A program made the position numbers and the translations under genes. Below, in pieces: positions 8,167 to 17,422 of a DNA stretch of 64,000 bases; position 1 is the stretch's first letter, and each line of letters opens with the position of its first letter. This DNA comes from an uncultured Prevotellaceae bacterium (GTDB taxonomy: Bacteria; Bacteroidota; Bacteroidia; Bacteroidales; Bacteroidaceae): positions 21,685 to 85,684 of the forward strand of contig CAMVDU010000006.1 of the NCBI GenBank assembly GCA_947166345.1, written 5' to 3'. The notes under the pieces were generated by a model. It was not told the origin of the DNA, searched no databases, and was given only the letters and a program-made list of their open reading frames with translations.

Positions 8167-10053
8167 GTGGAACTGAAGATACTCAACACGATAGAAACAC
8201 CCGACGACCTGAGACGGTTGGACGTAGAACAGCTGCCACAGCTCTGCGATGAGCTGCGCCAGTTTATCGTTGAGGAGCTGTCGGTGAACCCTGGTCACCT
8301 GGCATCGAGCCTGGGTGTGGTGGAGCTGACGGTGGCCCTGCACTACGTGTTCGACACGCCCGAGGACCGCATCGTGTGGGATGTGGGGCATCAGGCCTAC
8401 GGTCACAAGATTCTGACAGGCCGTCGCGACAGCTTCTGCACCAACCGCAAGCTGGGCGGACTGCGCCCCTTCCCCACCCCTCAGGAAAGCGAGTACGACG
8501 CATTTATCTGCGGTCATGCCTCGAACAGCATCTCGGCAGCTCTCGGTATGGCGGTAGCCAACGCTCACCACTCCGCTCTCAATTCTCATCTTGACCGCCA
8601 TGTTGTGGCAGTCATCGGCGACGGTGCCATGAGTGGCGGTCTGGCCTTCGAGGGACTGAACAACGTGTCGTCGAGTCCCAATGACATGCTCATCATCCTG
8701 AACGACAACAACATGTCGATAGACCGTTCGGTGGGCGGCATGAAGCAATACCTGCTGAGCATGAGCACCAACGAGACCTATAACAAAGTGCGCTTCAAGA
8801 CAGCCCGCTGGATGCAGCGTCACGGCATGCTGAAAGACGACCGCCGCAACGGACTGATTCGTCTGAGCAACGCTCTGAAGAGTGCCATCTCGCACCAGCA
8901 GAACATCTTTGAGGGCATGAACATTCGATACTTCGGCCCCTTCGACGGACACAACGTGAAGGAACTGGTGCGCATCTTGCGACAGCTGAAGCAGATGAAA
9001 GGTCCCAAGCTGCTGCACCTACACACAAAGAAAGGTCACGGCTATGCACCGGCAGAAAACTACAAGCCCGTGTGGCACGCACCTGGCAAGTTCGACCCTG
9101 AGACAGGCAAACTGCTGGAAGGCGATTCTGAGAACCTGCCCCCAAAATATCAGGATGTGTTTGGCGAGACGCTGGTGGAGCTGGCACGACAGAACGACCG
9201 CATCGTGGGCGTCACACCCGCCATGCCGACAGGCTGTTCAATGAACCTGATGATGGACCAGATGCCCGACCGCACCTTCGATGTGGGCATTGCCGAGGGT
9301 CACGCCGTAACATTTTCGGCAGGTATGGCCAAAGACGGGCTGCAGCCCTTCTGCAATATCTACAGCGCCTTTGCACAACGGGCCTATGATAATGTCATCC
9401 ACGATGTAGCCATCCTGAAACTGCCCGTCGTACTCTGTCTGGACCGTGCCGGACTGGTGGGCGAAGACGGTCCTACGCACCACGGTGCCTTCGATCTGGC
9501 CTACTTGAGACCTATACCTAACCTGACCATCTGCTCGCCCATGGATGAGCACGAACTGCGAAGGATGATGTTTACTGCACAGTTGCCCCACAAGGGACCG
9601 TTCGTCATTCGCTACCCTCGTGGACGAGGCATGAAGGCCGACTGGCGCTGTCCGCTGGAAGCCATCGAGGTGGGCACAGGTCGCAAGTTGCACGACGGCA
9701 ACGACGTGGCTGTACTCAGCATCGGCCCCATCGGAAACGAGGTGGAGAAAGCCATTAGCCTAGCCCCCTCCATCGCCCACTACGACATGCGCTTCCTGAA
9801 GCCGCTGGACGAGAACATCCTCCATGAGGTAGGCCGCAAGTTCAAGAAGATTGTCACGGTAGAAGACGGTGTGCGCAACGGCGGACTGGGCTCTGCCGTA
9901 CTGGAATGGATGAGCGATCACGGTTACAACCCGCAGGTGGTGCGACTAGGATTGCCCGACACCTTCGTGGAACACGGTAGCGTGGCTGAACTCCGCAAGA
10001 TTGTAGGGTTGGATGTGGAAAGTATAAAAAAGTCATTAGCAATTGGACATTAG
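8167..10053 (+). CDS. dxs: 1-deoxy-D-xylulose-5-phosphate synthase
   Basis: 628 residues. Condenses pyruvate and glyceraldehyde 3-phosphate with thiamine diphosphate to make DXP, the first step of the MEP isoprenoid pathway. Transketolase-like N-domain with [13 protein letters not shown] and the TPP motif beginning GDGAMSGG, then a pyrimidine-binding domain ([18 protein letters not shown]) and a C-terminal transketolase domain. The GTG start gives the conserved beginning [16 protein letters not shown], and no other good start is near. The last residues, KSLAIGH, are encoded by the first units of a 7-base repeat array that also contains the stop codon. Confidence 0.96.
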   Translation: MELKILNTIETPDDLRRLDVEQLPQLCDELRQFIVEELSVNPGHLASSLGVVELTVALHYVFDTPEDRIVWDVGHQAYGHKILTGRRDSFCTNRKLGGLRPFPTPQESEYDAFICGHASNSISAALGMAVANAHHSALNSHLDRHVVAVIGDGAMSGGLAFEGLNNVSSSPNDMLIILNDNNMSIDRSVGGMKQYLLSMSTNETYNKVRFKTARWMQRHGMLKDDRRNGLIRLSNALKSAISHQQNIFEGMNIRYFGPFDGHNVKELVRILRQLKQMKGPKLLHLHTKKGHGYAPAENYKPVWHAPGKFDPETGKLLEGDSENLPPKYQDVFGETLVELARQNDRIVGVTPAMPTGCSMNLMMDQMPDRTFDVGIAEGHAVTFSAGMAKDGLQPFCNIYSAFAQRAYDNVIHDVAILKLPVVLCLDRAGLVGEDGPTHHGAFDLAYLRPIPNLTICSPMDEHELRRMMFTAQLPHKGPFVIRYPRGRGMKADWRCPLEAIEVGTGRKLHDGNDVAVLSIGPIGNEVEKAISLAPSIAHYDMRFLKPLDENILHEVGRKFKKIVTVEDGVRNGGLGSAVLEWMSDHGYNPQVVRLGLPDTFVEHGSVAELRKIVGLDVESIKKSLAIGH

Positions 10054-10087
10054 CTTTAAGCCAATAGCCAAAAGCCAAAAGCAAAAG
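10031..10087 (+). repeat. 7-bp phased array, dxs-trkA junction
   Basis: Eight consecutive 7-base units: agtcatt, agcaatt, ggacatt, agcttta, agccaat, agccaaa, agccaaa, agcaaaa. It begins inside dxs, contains its stop codon and ends just before the trkA ATG. Confidence 0.8.
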
Positions 10088-10090
10088 AAT

Positions 10091-11452
10091 ATGAAGATAG
10101 TCATTGCAGGCGCAGGAGCCGTAGGAACACACCTTTCGAAGCTCCTTTCAACAGAAAACCACAACTGCGTGCTCATCGACGACGATGAGGAACGACTGGG
10201 AGGCGTCGACTCCAGCTACGACATCATGGCTGTGTGCGACTCGCCCACCAGCATCCGCGTGCTGAGAGATGCTGGTGTGGGCTCTGCCGATCTGTTTGTT
10301 GGCGTTACCCGTCATGAGAGCAACAACCTCAATGCCTGCATGTTGGCTCATGCTTTGGGCGCACAGAAGACCGTTGCCCGCATTGACAGCTACGAGTACC
10401 TGCAGCCCCAGAACCAGGAGATATTCAAGAAGTTAGGCGTTGACTCGCTGGTCTATCCAGAGGTGCTGGCAGCCTCGGACATCATCAACGGTCTGAAGCT
10501 GTCGTGGGTGCGCCAGCGCTGGGACGTGCACGATGGTGCCCTCGTATTGCTGGGCATCAAACTGCGCGAGACATGCAAAATCCTGAACCGTCCGCTGAAA
10601 GACCTCTGCGGTCCGGACGACCCTTACCACATCGTGGCTATCAAGCGTGCCGGCGAGACCATCATCCCTGGCGGTCTGGACACACTATGCAACGGCGATC
10701 TGGCCTACTTTATGACTACCAGCGAGTATATCCGTTTTATTCAGGAGATTGTGGGCAAGGAGCACTACGAGGAGATACACAACGTGATTATCATGGGAGG
10801 CGGCAAGACCGCTGTGCGAGCTGCCCTGACGATGCCCGACAATATGCACATAAAGATTATCGAGAGCTCGTTCGAGCGCTGTGAATTCCTGAACCAAGTC
10901 ATCAATCGCGACAACGTGTTGGTGATTCACGGAGATGGACGCGACCTGGGTCTGTTGAAAGAAGAGGGCATCAAGCACACACAGGCCTTCGTCTCGCTGA
11001 CAGGAAATGCAGAGACCAATATCCTGGCTTGTCTGACTGCCAAGAAACTGGGGGTACGCAAGACGGTGGCAATGGTCGAGAACCTCGACTACGTGTCAAT
11101 GGCCGAAGGTCTGGATATCGGTACCATTATCAACAAGAAGACGGTGGCTGCCAGCCATATCTTCCAGATGATGATGAAAGCCGACGTGCGCAATGTGCGT
11201 TCGCTGATGATGGCCGACAGTGACGTGGCTGAGTTCGTGGCTGCCGAAGGCTCAAAGGTGACCAAACAGCCCGTGAAACTGTTGGGACTACCTACTGGTA
11301 TCGCCATCGGCGGACTGGTACGTGACGGCAAGGGCATTTTGGTGAATGGTAACACGCAGATTATGCCTGGCGACTCCGTCATGGTATTCTGCCACAAGCA
11401 CACACTCGACAAAGTGGAACGTTTCTTCAAGAAGTCGCTATTTAATCTCTAA
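10091..11452 (+). CDS. trkA: Trk potassium uptake protein TrkA
   Basis: 453 residues from the ATG at 10091, which gives the expected MKIVIAGAGAVGTHLS. A longer frame from 10043 overlaps dxs and adds an array-encoded tail. Two RCK_N plus RCK_C modules are present; the first Rossmann motif is GAGAVG and the second is IMGGGKTA at about 251. This is the cytoplasmic NAD(H)-binding regulator of the TrkH channel encoded next. The stop codon lies in a 7-base array. Confidence 0.95.
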   Translation: MKIVIAGAGAVGTHLSKLLSTENHNCVLIDDDEERLGGVDSSYDIMAVCDSPTSIRVLRDAGVGSADLFVGVTRHESNNLNACMLAHALGAQKTVARIDSYEYLQPQNQEIFKKLGVDSLVYPEVLAASDIINGLKLSWVRQRWDVHDGALVLLGIKLRETCKILNRPLKDLCGPDDPYHIVAIKRAGETIIPGGLDTLCNGDLAYFMTTSEYIRFIQEIVGKEHYEEIHNVIIMGGGKTAVRAALTMPDNMHIKIIESSFERCEFLNQVINRDNVLVIHGDGRDLGLLKEEGIKHTQAFVSLTGNAETNILACLTAKKLGVRKTVAMVENLDYVSMAEGLDIGTIINKKTVAASHIFQMMMKADVRNVRSLMMADSDVAEFVAAEGSKVTKQPVKLLGLPTGIAIGGLVRDGKGILVNGNTQIMPGDSVMVFCHKHTLDKVERFFKKSLFNL

Positions 11453-11481
11453 ACTGTAAACTCTAAACAGTAAACTAAATA
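11447..11481 (+). repeat. 7-bp phased array, trkA-trkH junction
   Basis: Units ctctaaa, ctgtaaa, ctctaaa, cagtaaa, ctaaata. The first unit holds the trkA stop codon and almost every unit contains TAA. Confidence 0.8.
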
Positions 11482-11483
11482 AG

Positions 11484-12938
11484 GTGGTCAACTGGAAGAT
11501 CATATCAAAGATTCTTGGATCGTTGCTCTTCATCGAAGGCTCGTTCATGGGGTGGTGTCTGATCATGGCTATCGGATACGGCGAGAGTGACATTCTGCCG
11601 TTCATCATCTCGATGATTATCATCTTCGGCGGAGCCTTCGGTTTCCGACGTCTGGGACATTCTGACGACAACATGCTGTCACGTCGCGATGCCTATGTTG
11701 TCGTGACAATCACATGGATTGTGTTCAGTTTATTCGGTATGCTTCCTTTCCTGCTGTCAGGTGCATTGCCGAGTATCACCGATGCTTTCTTCGAAACCAT
11801 GTCGGGCTTCACCACCACTGGTGTCACAGTCATCAAAGATGTAGAATCCCTACCCCATGCCCTGCTGTTCTGGCGGTCGCTGATGCAATGGATTGGCGGT
11901 TTGGGAATCGTGTTCTTCACCATCGCCATCCTGCCCTCGCTGGTGGGAGGAAGCGTGAAGGTGTTTGCTGCCGAGGCCACCGGTCCCATGCGTTCGAAGA
12001 TGCACCCCAAACTGAGCACATCGGCAAAGTGGATTTGGAGTATTTATGTGTTGCTGACGGTGGTCTGCGCCCTGTCGTTCTGGCTGGCAGGCATGGGATG
12101 GTTCGACGCCATCAACTACTCAATGTCAACAACGGCAACAGGCGGTTTCTCTACCCATAACGGCTCTATCTTCCTGGCATCGCCACTCATTGAGTATTTG
12201 GCCATCCTGTTCCAGTTCCTGGCAGGTATCAACTTCACCCTGCTCTACATGACGTTTGTGAAGTTCCAGTTCCGTCGCTTCCTGAACAACTCCGAATTCA
12301 AGTTCTACGTGATTGCCATCATCGTGTCAACGGTGTGGATCATGATACTGCTGATTACCCGCATGGGCTACGACATAGAAGGGGCCTTCCGCTCGGCATT
12401 GTTCCAGGTGGTGTCATTCATCACCACGACAGGTCTGTCGAATACCGATGCCGGTTTCTGGCCTCAGATTACCTGGGTTATTCTGGGCGTGCTGATGTTT
12501 ATCGGTGCCTGTGCAGGTAGTACAACTGGCGGCTTCAAGAGCATTCGCGTGATGATGCTGATCAATGTGCTACGCAATGAGTTCCGTCGCATCCTCCATC
12601 CCAACGCCGTATTGCCGGTCAAGGTGAACGGCCAGAACATTCCTCAGGAAAAACTGACTACGCTGTTGTCCTTCTTCACCATTTACATCATTATGATGCT
12701 GTTCATCTGCATCGTCATGGTGTTGTCGGGCATCGACTTCGCCAACGCAGCCACCATCTCACTTAGTCTGATGAGCAACGTGGGAGCAGGTCTCGACACC
12801 AACATCGGACCAGTAATGTCATGGGCCGACCTGAGTATCGGGATAAAGTGGTTCTGCTCGGCTCTGATGCTGGTAGGACGTCTTGAGGTGATTGCCGTTC
12901 TGGTGCTATTTACCAGAAGTTTCTGGAAAGAGAACTAA
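11484..12938 (+). CDS. trkH: Trk potassium uptake protein TrkH
   Basis: 484 residues of polytopic membrane protein with about ten hydrophobic segments. The repeated pore loops read TTTGVT (near 110), STTATGGFSTHNGS (near 210), TTTGLSNTDAGFW (near 315) and MSNVGAGLD (near 430), as expected for the four pore modules of this family. Works with TrkA upstream in K+ uptake. The start is taken as the GTG at 11484 because the array ends there and no ATG fits. 19 bases separate it from ribD. Confidence 0.95.
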   Translation: MVNWKIISKILGSLLFIEGSFMGWCLIMAIGYGESDILPFIISMIIIFGGAFGFRRLGHSDDNMLSRRDAYVVVTITWIVFSLFGMLPFLLSGALPSITDAFFETMSGFTTTGVTVIKDVESLPHALLFWRSLMQWIGGLGIVFFTIAILPSLVGGSVKVFAAEATGPMRSKMHPKLSTSAKWIWSIYVLLTVVCALSFWLAGMGWFDAINYSMSTTATGGFSTHNGSIFLASPLIEYLAILFQFLAGINFTLLYMTFVKFQFRRFLNNSEFKFYVIAIIVSTVWIMILLITRMGYDIEGAFRSALFQVVSFITTTGLSNTDAGFWPQITWVILGVLMFIGACAGSTTGGFKSIRVMMLINVLRNEFRRILHPNAVLPVKVNGQNIPQEKLTTLLSFFTIYIIMMLFICIVMVLSGIDFANAATISLSLMSNVGAGLDTNIGPVMSWADLSIGIKWFCSALMLVGRLEVIAVLVLFTRSFWKEN

Positions 12939-12957
12939 AGAGATTAAGAGGTAAGAA

Positions 12958-13902
12958 ATGAATACTGACGAGCGATACATGCAAAGATGCCTGCAATTGG
13001 CACGTTGCGGGCAACAGAATGCCAAGCCAAATCCGATGGTGGGGGCAGTTATCGTGGCGTCAGGAACCTCTGAAAACGCTCCTGAAAGGATTATCGGTGA
13101 GGGCTATCATGTGCGCTGTGGACAGGGTCATGCTGAAGTAAATGCTTTTGCATCGGTCAGGCCCGAGGATGAGTCCCTATTATCTCAGGCCACGATGTAT
13201 GTGTCGCTGGAGCCCTGTTCGCACTATGGAAAGACACCACCCTGTGCCGACCTCATTATCAGCAAGGGCATCAAACGTGTAGTGGTGGGTTGCATAGACG
13301 AGTTTGCCGAGGTACAGGGGCGCGGCATCAAAAAGCTTCGTGAGGCAGGTATTGACGTTACCGTAGGGGTGCTCGAAGAGGAGTGTAAGGCGCTGAACCG
13401 CCAGTTCTTCACGTTCCATCGTCTGCAACGTCCCTACATTATCTTGAAATGGGCTCAGACAGCTAATGGCTTTATTGATGACCATCATCAGCCTATTGCA
13501 ATCTCATCGCCTTTCACCCAGATGCTTTCACACAAATTGCGTGCAGAGTCGGATGCTATTCTTGTGGGACGTGTTACCGATATGCGTGAACACCCCCAGC
13601 TCACAGTACGCCATTGGACTGGCAACAATCCCAGTCGTCTGGTCATCGACCGTCAGCACCCATTGAACCTCGACAGCCTGCATGCCCATGGCATTCACTC
13701 GCTGATTGTTGAAGGTGGAAGACAAACTCTGCAGTCGTTCATCGACGATGATCTGTGGGACGAGCTGCGCATCGAGACCAACCACCAGCTCACCGTCAGC
13801 GACGGCACGCGTGCCCCACAGGTGCCAGCTAACGCGCAGGTTATCTTGTCAGAGACCTTTAACAGCAACACCATTGTCACCTTCACACACGCTGAACTCT
13901 AA
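12958..13902 (+). CDS. ribD: Bifunctional riboflavin deaminase/reductase RibD
   Basis: 314 residues. The N-terminal deaminase domain has the zinc site HAEVNAF and PCSHYGKTPPCADLI; the C-terminal domain is a dihydrofolate-reductase-like fold (ILKWAQTANGFID, LVGRVTD, LIVEGG). It catalyses the second and third steps of riboflavin synthesis from the GTP cyclohydrolase II product. At 314 residues it is somewhat short in the reductase half compared with about 360 in Enterobacteria. The last codons and the stop run into a 7-base array. Confidence 0.93.
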   Translation: MNTDERYMQRCLQLARCGQQNAKPNPMVGAVIVASGTSENAPERIIGEGYHVRCGQGHAEVNAFASVRPEDESLLSQATMYVSLEPCSHYGKTPPCADLIISKGIKRVVVGCIDEFAEVQGRGIKKLREAGIDVTVGVLEEECKALNRQFFTFHRLQRPYIILKWAQTANGFIDDHHQPIAISSPFTQMLSHKLRAESDAILVGRVTDMREHPQLTVRHWTGNNPSRLVIDRQHPLNLDSLHAHGIHSLIVEGGRQTLQSFIDDDLWDELRIETNHQLTVSDGTRAPQVPANAQVILSETFNSNTIVTFTHAEL

Positions 13903-13941
13903 ACACTCAACTATAAACTATAAACTATCAACTTTATAATC
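13894..13941 (+). repeat. 7-bp phased array, ribD 3' end
   Basis: Units gaactct, aaacact, caactat, aaactat, aaactat, caacttt, then ataatc up to the next ATG. The ribD stop TAA at 13900-13902 is inside. Confidence 0.78.
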
Positions 13942-14403
13942 ATGGGATATATTCAGAAAAACCTGATGCAGAACGAACAAGTGGTCTATGAGGCCCGTCT
14001 GCACAAGATTGTGTTCCTGGCACCTTGCTTTATCGCCTTTTGTGCCCTAGGCATCCTCTTTATCAGCAGCTTCAGCTGGACAGTACGACTCATTCTGTTG
14101 CTCGCCGTATGGCTGGGCGCCTTCATCTGGGGCGTCAACATTCATGGTGGTAAACTCTATGTGGTAACCACACGCCGACTCATCTTCAAGCGTGGCATCA
14201 TTCGTCGTCGTTCGTTGGAACTAATGCTACGCAAATGTGAGGGTATTCAGATTGAACAGTCTATATTGGGCAGAATACTCAATTATGGTACCGTACTCGT
14301 CACCACGGGCGAAGCAACCAACCGTTATGATTATGTGCAGTCGCCCCTGAAATTCAGCACCTGCATTAACCAACAGATAGAAAACGCAAAAGAGACCGTC
14401 TGA
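13942..14403 (+). CDS. Membrane protein with bacterial PH domain
   Basis: 153 residues. Two adjacent hydrophobic segments (about 25-45 and 48-70) are followed by a bPH_2-type domain (about 75-140) with LYVVTTRRLIFKRGII. Proteins of this type sit in the inner membrane with the PH fold in the cytoplasm; their biochemical role is not established. Converges on the gene at 14411, and the 23 bases covering both 3' ends (14403-14425) can form a 7-bp hairpin. Confidence 0.8.
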   Translation: MGYIQKNLMQNEQVVYEARLHKIVFLAPCFIAFCALGILFISSFSWTVRLILLLAVWLGAFIWGVNIHGGKLYVVTTRRLIFKRGIIRRRSLELMLRKCEGIQIEQSILGRILNYGTVLVTTGEATNRYDYVQSPLKFSTCINQQIENAKETV

Positions 14404-14410
14404 TTACGGC

Positions 14411-15286
14411 TTATCTAACCGTAATATGGAAACAGGGTTGCTTTACTTCGTATTTGATGTAACAGCGACCCTGTAATCGTAGGTCGTTGAGCACCTCACT
14501 CAGAATCTGTTTCAGGCGCACATCACCCACATCCTCACGTTGGTTGGAGTTGGGTTCAACAGCACGGGAATAGAGATTGTAATTGATATCGAACGTGGTG
14601 CCATAAAGGTGGCATGATTGTTCGGTGGCGTTTTTATTGGAACGTCGCAACTTGGTTACATCATCCTCAGTACGCAACACACTGGTGACAACTATACGAT
14701 GAAGAGGCACACCTTTCACCTGAAGGCTATCCTGGAAATTGCGACCTATATCGTCGAGCAGTAAGGCGGCATGAGGCACGAGATATGGGATACTGGCGTC
14801 AAGTTTGGCAATTTTGTAGCTAGGCGAGCCACCAACATATACCAGCTCGTTCTTTCGCTTCTCAGCATCAGCACGGTTTTTCACAGGTTTCACACCCCAT
14901 TTCGTAGCGGCAACTATCTGAACATGATTACTGTCGGGGAAAGCTTTGGCATAGTTAGACACGCTGCGAATACGACGATATTTCTCGCCATCTTTCACAT
15001 AACTGACAGTAGGAGCCACCGTAGTAATGCTCTCATCAGCAACATCTTCGGTAATAGTATTATCTGTTATAACGCTTTCTGTTTGAGCGCTTTCTACTTT
15101 AGTACTTTCCATGATAGTACTGTCAGAGGAAATGGCAGTCGAGTCTGCTATTGAGGCAGTCTGATTATCTGCTCCATGATGATTGTCGGCCACACGCGGA
15201 AAGACACAACGTACTAATGCGAAAATGATGACCAGTACACCGATAGTCTCTAGGTAGCGATTTCGTATTTTGTTATTCATAATCAA
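14411..15286 (-). CDS. DUF5715-like protein with M15 peptidase signature
   Basis: 291 residues. One hydrophobic N-terminal segment (about 10-29) acts as anchor or signal, followed by a Ser/Thr-rich stretch and a globular C-terminal half. S224-x-H226-x-x-G-T-x-x-D233 ([10 protein letters not shown]) matches the SxHxxGxAxD zinc motif of M15 D,D-carboxypeptidases, and E280 with H287 near the C-terminus could complete the site. A peptidoglycan-acting zinc peptidase is therefore inferred, not proven. Its start overlaps the rsgA stop by four bases, so it is the last gene of frr-rsgA. Confidence 0.7.
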   Translation of the reverse strand: MIMNNKIRNRYLETIGVLVIIFALVRCVFPRVADNHHGADNQTASIADSTAISSDSTIMESTKVESAQTESVITDNTITEDVADESITTVAPTVSYVKDGEKYRRIRSVSNYAKAFPDSNHVQIVAATKWGVKPVKNRADAEKRKNELVYVGGSPSYKIAKLDASIPYLVPHAALLLDDIGRNFQDSLQVKGVPLHRIVVTSVLRTEDDVTKLRRSNKNATEQSCHLYGTTFDINYNLYSRAVEPNSNQREDVGDVRLKQILSEVLNDLRLQGRCYIKYEVKQPCFHITVR

Positions 15287-16236
15287 TAAGCTGCTCTATA
15301 TTTTCCCTCCTCCTTGTCGTCAAGCATAGAAAGATAGCTTTGGTAACGGCTCTGGGCGATATAGTGGTCTTCAAGAGCCTTAAGCACGGCACACCCAGGT
15401 TCATGGGTATGGGTACAGTTGGAGAAACGGCATTCTTTTGAGAAACGGAATATTTCCTTGAAATAGCTCGTCAACTCTTCGCGCTCCATATCGAAGGTAC
15501 CAAATCCCTTGATTCCTGGTGTATCTATAATATAGGAGGTCTCTCCCGGCAGGTCAATCATCTCACTAAAGGTGGTGGTGTGCATACCCGTATTATGGGT
15601 ATCGCTTATCTCAGAAGTACGCAGATTGACACCAGGCGCCAAACAATTAATGAGTGTTGACTTCCCCACTCCACTATTGCCACTAACCAACGTGATTTTG
15701 TTTTCCAGCATAGGCAGGAGTGACTTTATTCCTTCTCCTGTCTGGGCAGAGACCTGCACACAAGTATAACCGATATTCTCATAGAGATCAACCATCATCT
15801 GCTGATATCGACGCTCGTCGTCATCAAGGAGATCGGTTTTGTTGAATACCAGCACAACAGGTACTCGATAGGCCTCAGCTGACGCAAGGAAACGGTCTAT
15901 GAAGGTTGTCGATGTCTGAGGATAGTTGACTGTTACGATAAGAAACGCCTGGTCAACATTGGCAGCCAGGATATGACTCTGCTTCGACAGATTGATGGAC
16001 TTGCGGATGATATAGTTGCGGCGGTCATCAATGGCAGTGATGAAGGCTGTAGGCTGTTGGCTGTTAGCTGTAGGTTCCTGACACAGAACAGTAACCCCAT
16101 CGCCTACGGCGACAGGGTTGGTTGACCGGATACCCTTCAGTCGGAAATTACCTTTTATCTTACAATCAAGCAGTTGGCCATCGTCTGTACGGACGGTGTA
16201 CCAACTACCAGTATTCTTGATAACAAGTCCGTGCAT
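15283..16236 (-). CDS. rsgA: Ribosome small subunit GTPase RsgA
   Basis: 317 residues. N-terminal OB fold, then a circularly permuted GTPase with G4 NKTD (132-135) before G1 GNSGVGKS (186-193) and G3 DTPG (238-241), then a zinc site C269, C274, H276, C282. Helps late maturation of the 30S subunit. Residues 54-64 ([11 protein letters not shown]) in the OB-fold region are encoded by a 7-base repeat array and are probably an insertion in a loop. It overlaps frr by one base. Confidence 0.95.
   Translation of the reverse strand: MHGLVIKNTGSWYTVRTDDGQLLDCKIKGNFRLKGIRSTNPVAVGDGVTVLCQEPTANSQQPTAFITAIDDRRNYIIRKSINLSKQSHILAANVDQAFLIVTVNYPQTSTTFIDRFLASAEAYRVPVVLVFNKTDLLDDDERRYQQMMVDLYENIGYTCVQVSAQTGEGIKSLLPMLENKITLVSGNSGVGKSTLINCLAPGVNLRTSEISDTHNTGMHTTTFSEMIDLPGETSYIIDTPGIKGFGTFDMEREELTSYFKEIFRFSKECRFSNCTHTHEPGCAVLKALEDHYIAQSRYQSYLSMLDDKEEGKYRAAY
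16045..16072 (-). repeat. 7-bp array inside rsgA, in frame
   Basis: On the plus strand the units are ggctgta, ggctgtt, ggctgtt, agctgta. In the rsgA sense the array has no stop in frame and is translated as part of [11 protein letters not shown]. Confidence 0.75.
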
Positions 16237-16796
16237 CAGACGGTCATGATTTCCTTATTCTTGGCCTCAATCAGCTCGTCAAGCTTCTTGATATACTTGT
16301 CGTGAATCTTCTGAAGTTCCTGTTCGGCATCCTTCTCGTTGTCTTCCGACAAACCGTCCTTGATTGCCTTCTTCAACTTTTCCTTGATATCAGCACGCAC
16401 ATTGCGCACCTCAACCTTAGCTCTCTCAGCAATCTTGTTACATTGCTTCACCAAGTCACGACGGCGTTCTTCCGTGGGCTGCGGAATAGCCAGACGGATA
16501 ACCTCACCATTGTTCTCAGGAGTGATACCCACATCGCTGTCCATGATAGCCTTCTCAATGTTGCGAATCTCCTTGCGGTCCCAAGGTTTGATGGCAATGG
16601 TACGCGCATCAGGGCAACTCACATTAGCCACCTGATTCAGGGGAACACGTGAGCCGTAAGACTCCACGCGAACACCATCAAGAATAGCCACGTTGGCACG
16701 TCCGGCACGAATACGATTCAGTTCTTCTTCTAAATAGAGAGCAGCCATTTCCATGCGCTCCTCACTTTGACTTAAAGTTGCTTTAACGTCAATCAT
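16236..16796 (-). CDS. frr: Ribosome recycling factor
   Basis: 186 residues, the normal length of RRF. It splits the post-termination ribosome with EF-G. Conserved stretches include [11 protein letters not shown] near the start and the C-terminal helix ending KNKEIMTV. The start at 16796 ([15 protein letters not shown]) is chosen over a longer frame reaching 16937, which would run through the promoter. First gene of frr-rsgA-DUF5715. Confidence 0.96.
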   Translation of the reverse strand: MIDVKATLSQSEERMEMAALYLEEELNRIRAGRANVAILDGVRVESYGSRVPLNQVANVSCPDARTIAIKPWDRKEIRNIEKAIMDSDVGITPENNGEVIRLAIPQPTEERRRDLVKQCNKIAERAKVEVRNVRADIKEKLKKAIKDGLSEDNEKDAEQELQKIHDKYIKKLDELIEAKNKEIMTV

Positions 16797-16823
16797 AATA
16801 TGCAGTATTGGTTTTTCTGTTGA

Positions 16824-16855
16824 CAAATTTAGGTATTTTATTTGAATTGAGCAAC
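16824..16855 (-). promoter_or_regulatory. Promoter of frr
   Basis: GTTG (16855-16852), 20 bases, TAAATTTG (16831-16824) on the minus strand. The upstream half is an imperfect match. Confidence 0.45.
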
Positions 16856-16915
16856 AAAATGGACAGATTTTTACAAAAAATCGGCAGTAAAACATGTTTT
16901 TTTGAAAAAAATGCC

Positions 16916-16923
16916 TATCTTTG
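16916..16923 (+). promoter_or_regulatory. -7 box before the small secreted protein gene
   Basis: TATCTTTG 29 bases before the ATG at 16953. No proper -33 element is present. Confidence 0.5.
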
Positions 16924-16952
16924 CAAGCAAATAACACAAAACATCAATTCAA

Positions 16953-17417
16953 ATGAAATTATTGAGATTTATTTTGCTGACTCTGACGATAGCCATTGGA
17001 ATGCCAGCAATGGCGGATGACTACAAGTTCCTGTCTATTTCGCAGACTGATAACGTAGCCACTGTTGAAGTCGACAATATTGACAAGATCACGTTTGATA
17101 CCGCCGACATGGTGCTTCATCTGAGCAATGGCACAGAGCAGCGTTTTCCTCTGGCTAACCTGTCGAAGATATCTTTCACCAACGACCCTTCAAGTATCGT
17201 CACCTTGGAGCATTCTAGTTCCAGTATCTACTACGACGGTGATGTGCTTCGTGTCAACGTAGCTGCTGGTGAGCGGATGAGTATCTATAATATGAAGGGC
17301 GAACAGGTTTTCACATCGAACCATACCACTACCCTGCAACTGAACAACCTACCGAAGGGTATCTATATTGTCAAGGCAGGTCAAAACGAGACCAAGAAAA
17401 TTCTGAATAAAAGATAG
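16953..17417 (+). CDS. Small secreted protein with C-terminal sorting-like domain
   Basis: 154 residues with signal peptide 1-21 (cleavage near AMA-DD). The middle is a short beta-rich segment (VDNIDKITFDTADMVLHLSNG). The last 65 residues (MSIYNMKGEQVF, then LPKGIYIVKAG, then KKILNKR) match the pattern of type A T9SS sorting domains. The cargo part is only about 70 residues, so the protein is almost all sorting domain. Function unknown. Five bases separate it from the sugar kinase gene, so the two are co-transcribed, which is an odd pairing. Confidence 0.75.
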   Translation: MKLLRFILLTLTIAIGMPAMADDYKFLSISQTDNVATVEVDNIDKITFDTADMVLHLSNGTEQRFPLANLSKISFTNDPSSIVTLEHSSSSIYYDGDVLRVNVAAGERMSIYNMKGEQVFTSNHTTTLQLNNLPKGIYIVKAGQNETKKILNKR

Positions 17418-17422
17418 GAAAC

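Noticed and set aside
8122..9018. A 298-codon open frame antisense to dxs
   Set aside because: Rich in His, Val and Gln as expected from the complement of a GC-rich gene; dxs is unambiguous on the other strand.
14403..14425. ATTACGG/CCGTAAT hairpin between convergent genes as a terminator
   Set aside because: Only seven base pairs and no T-run on either strand; mentioned in the neighbouring gene entry but not called.
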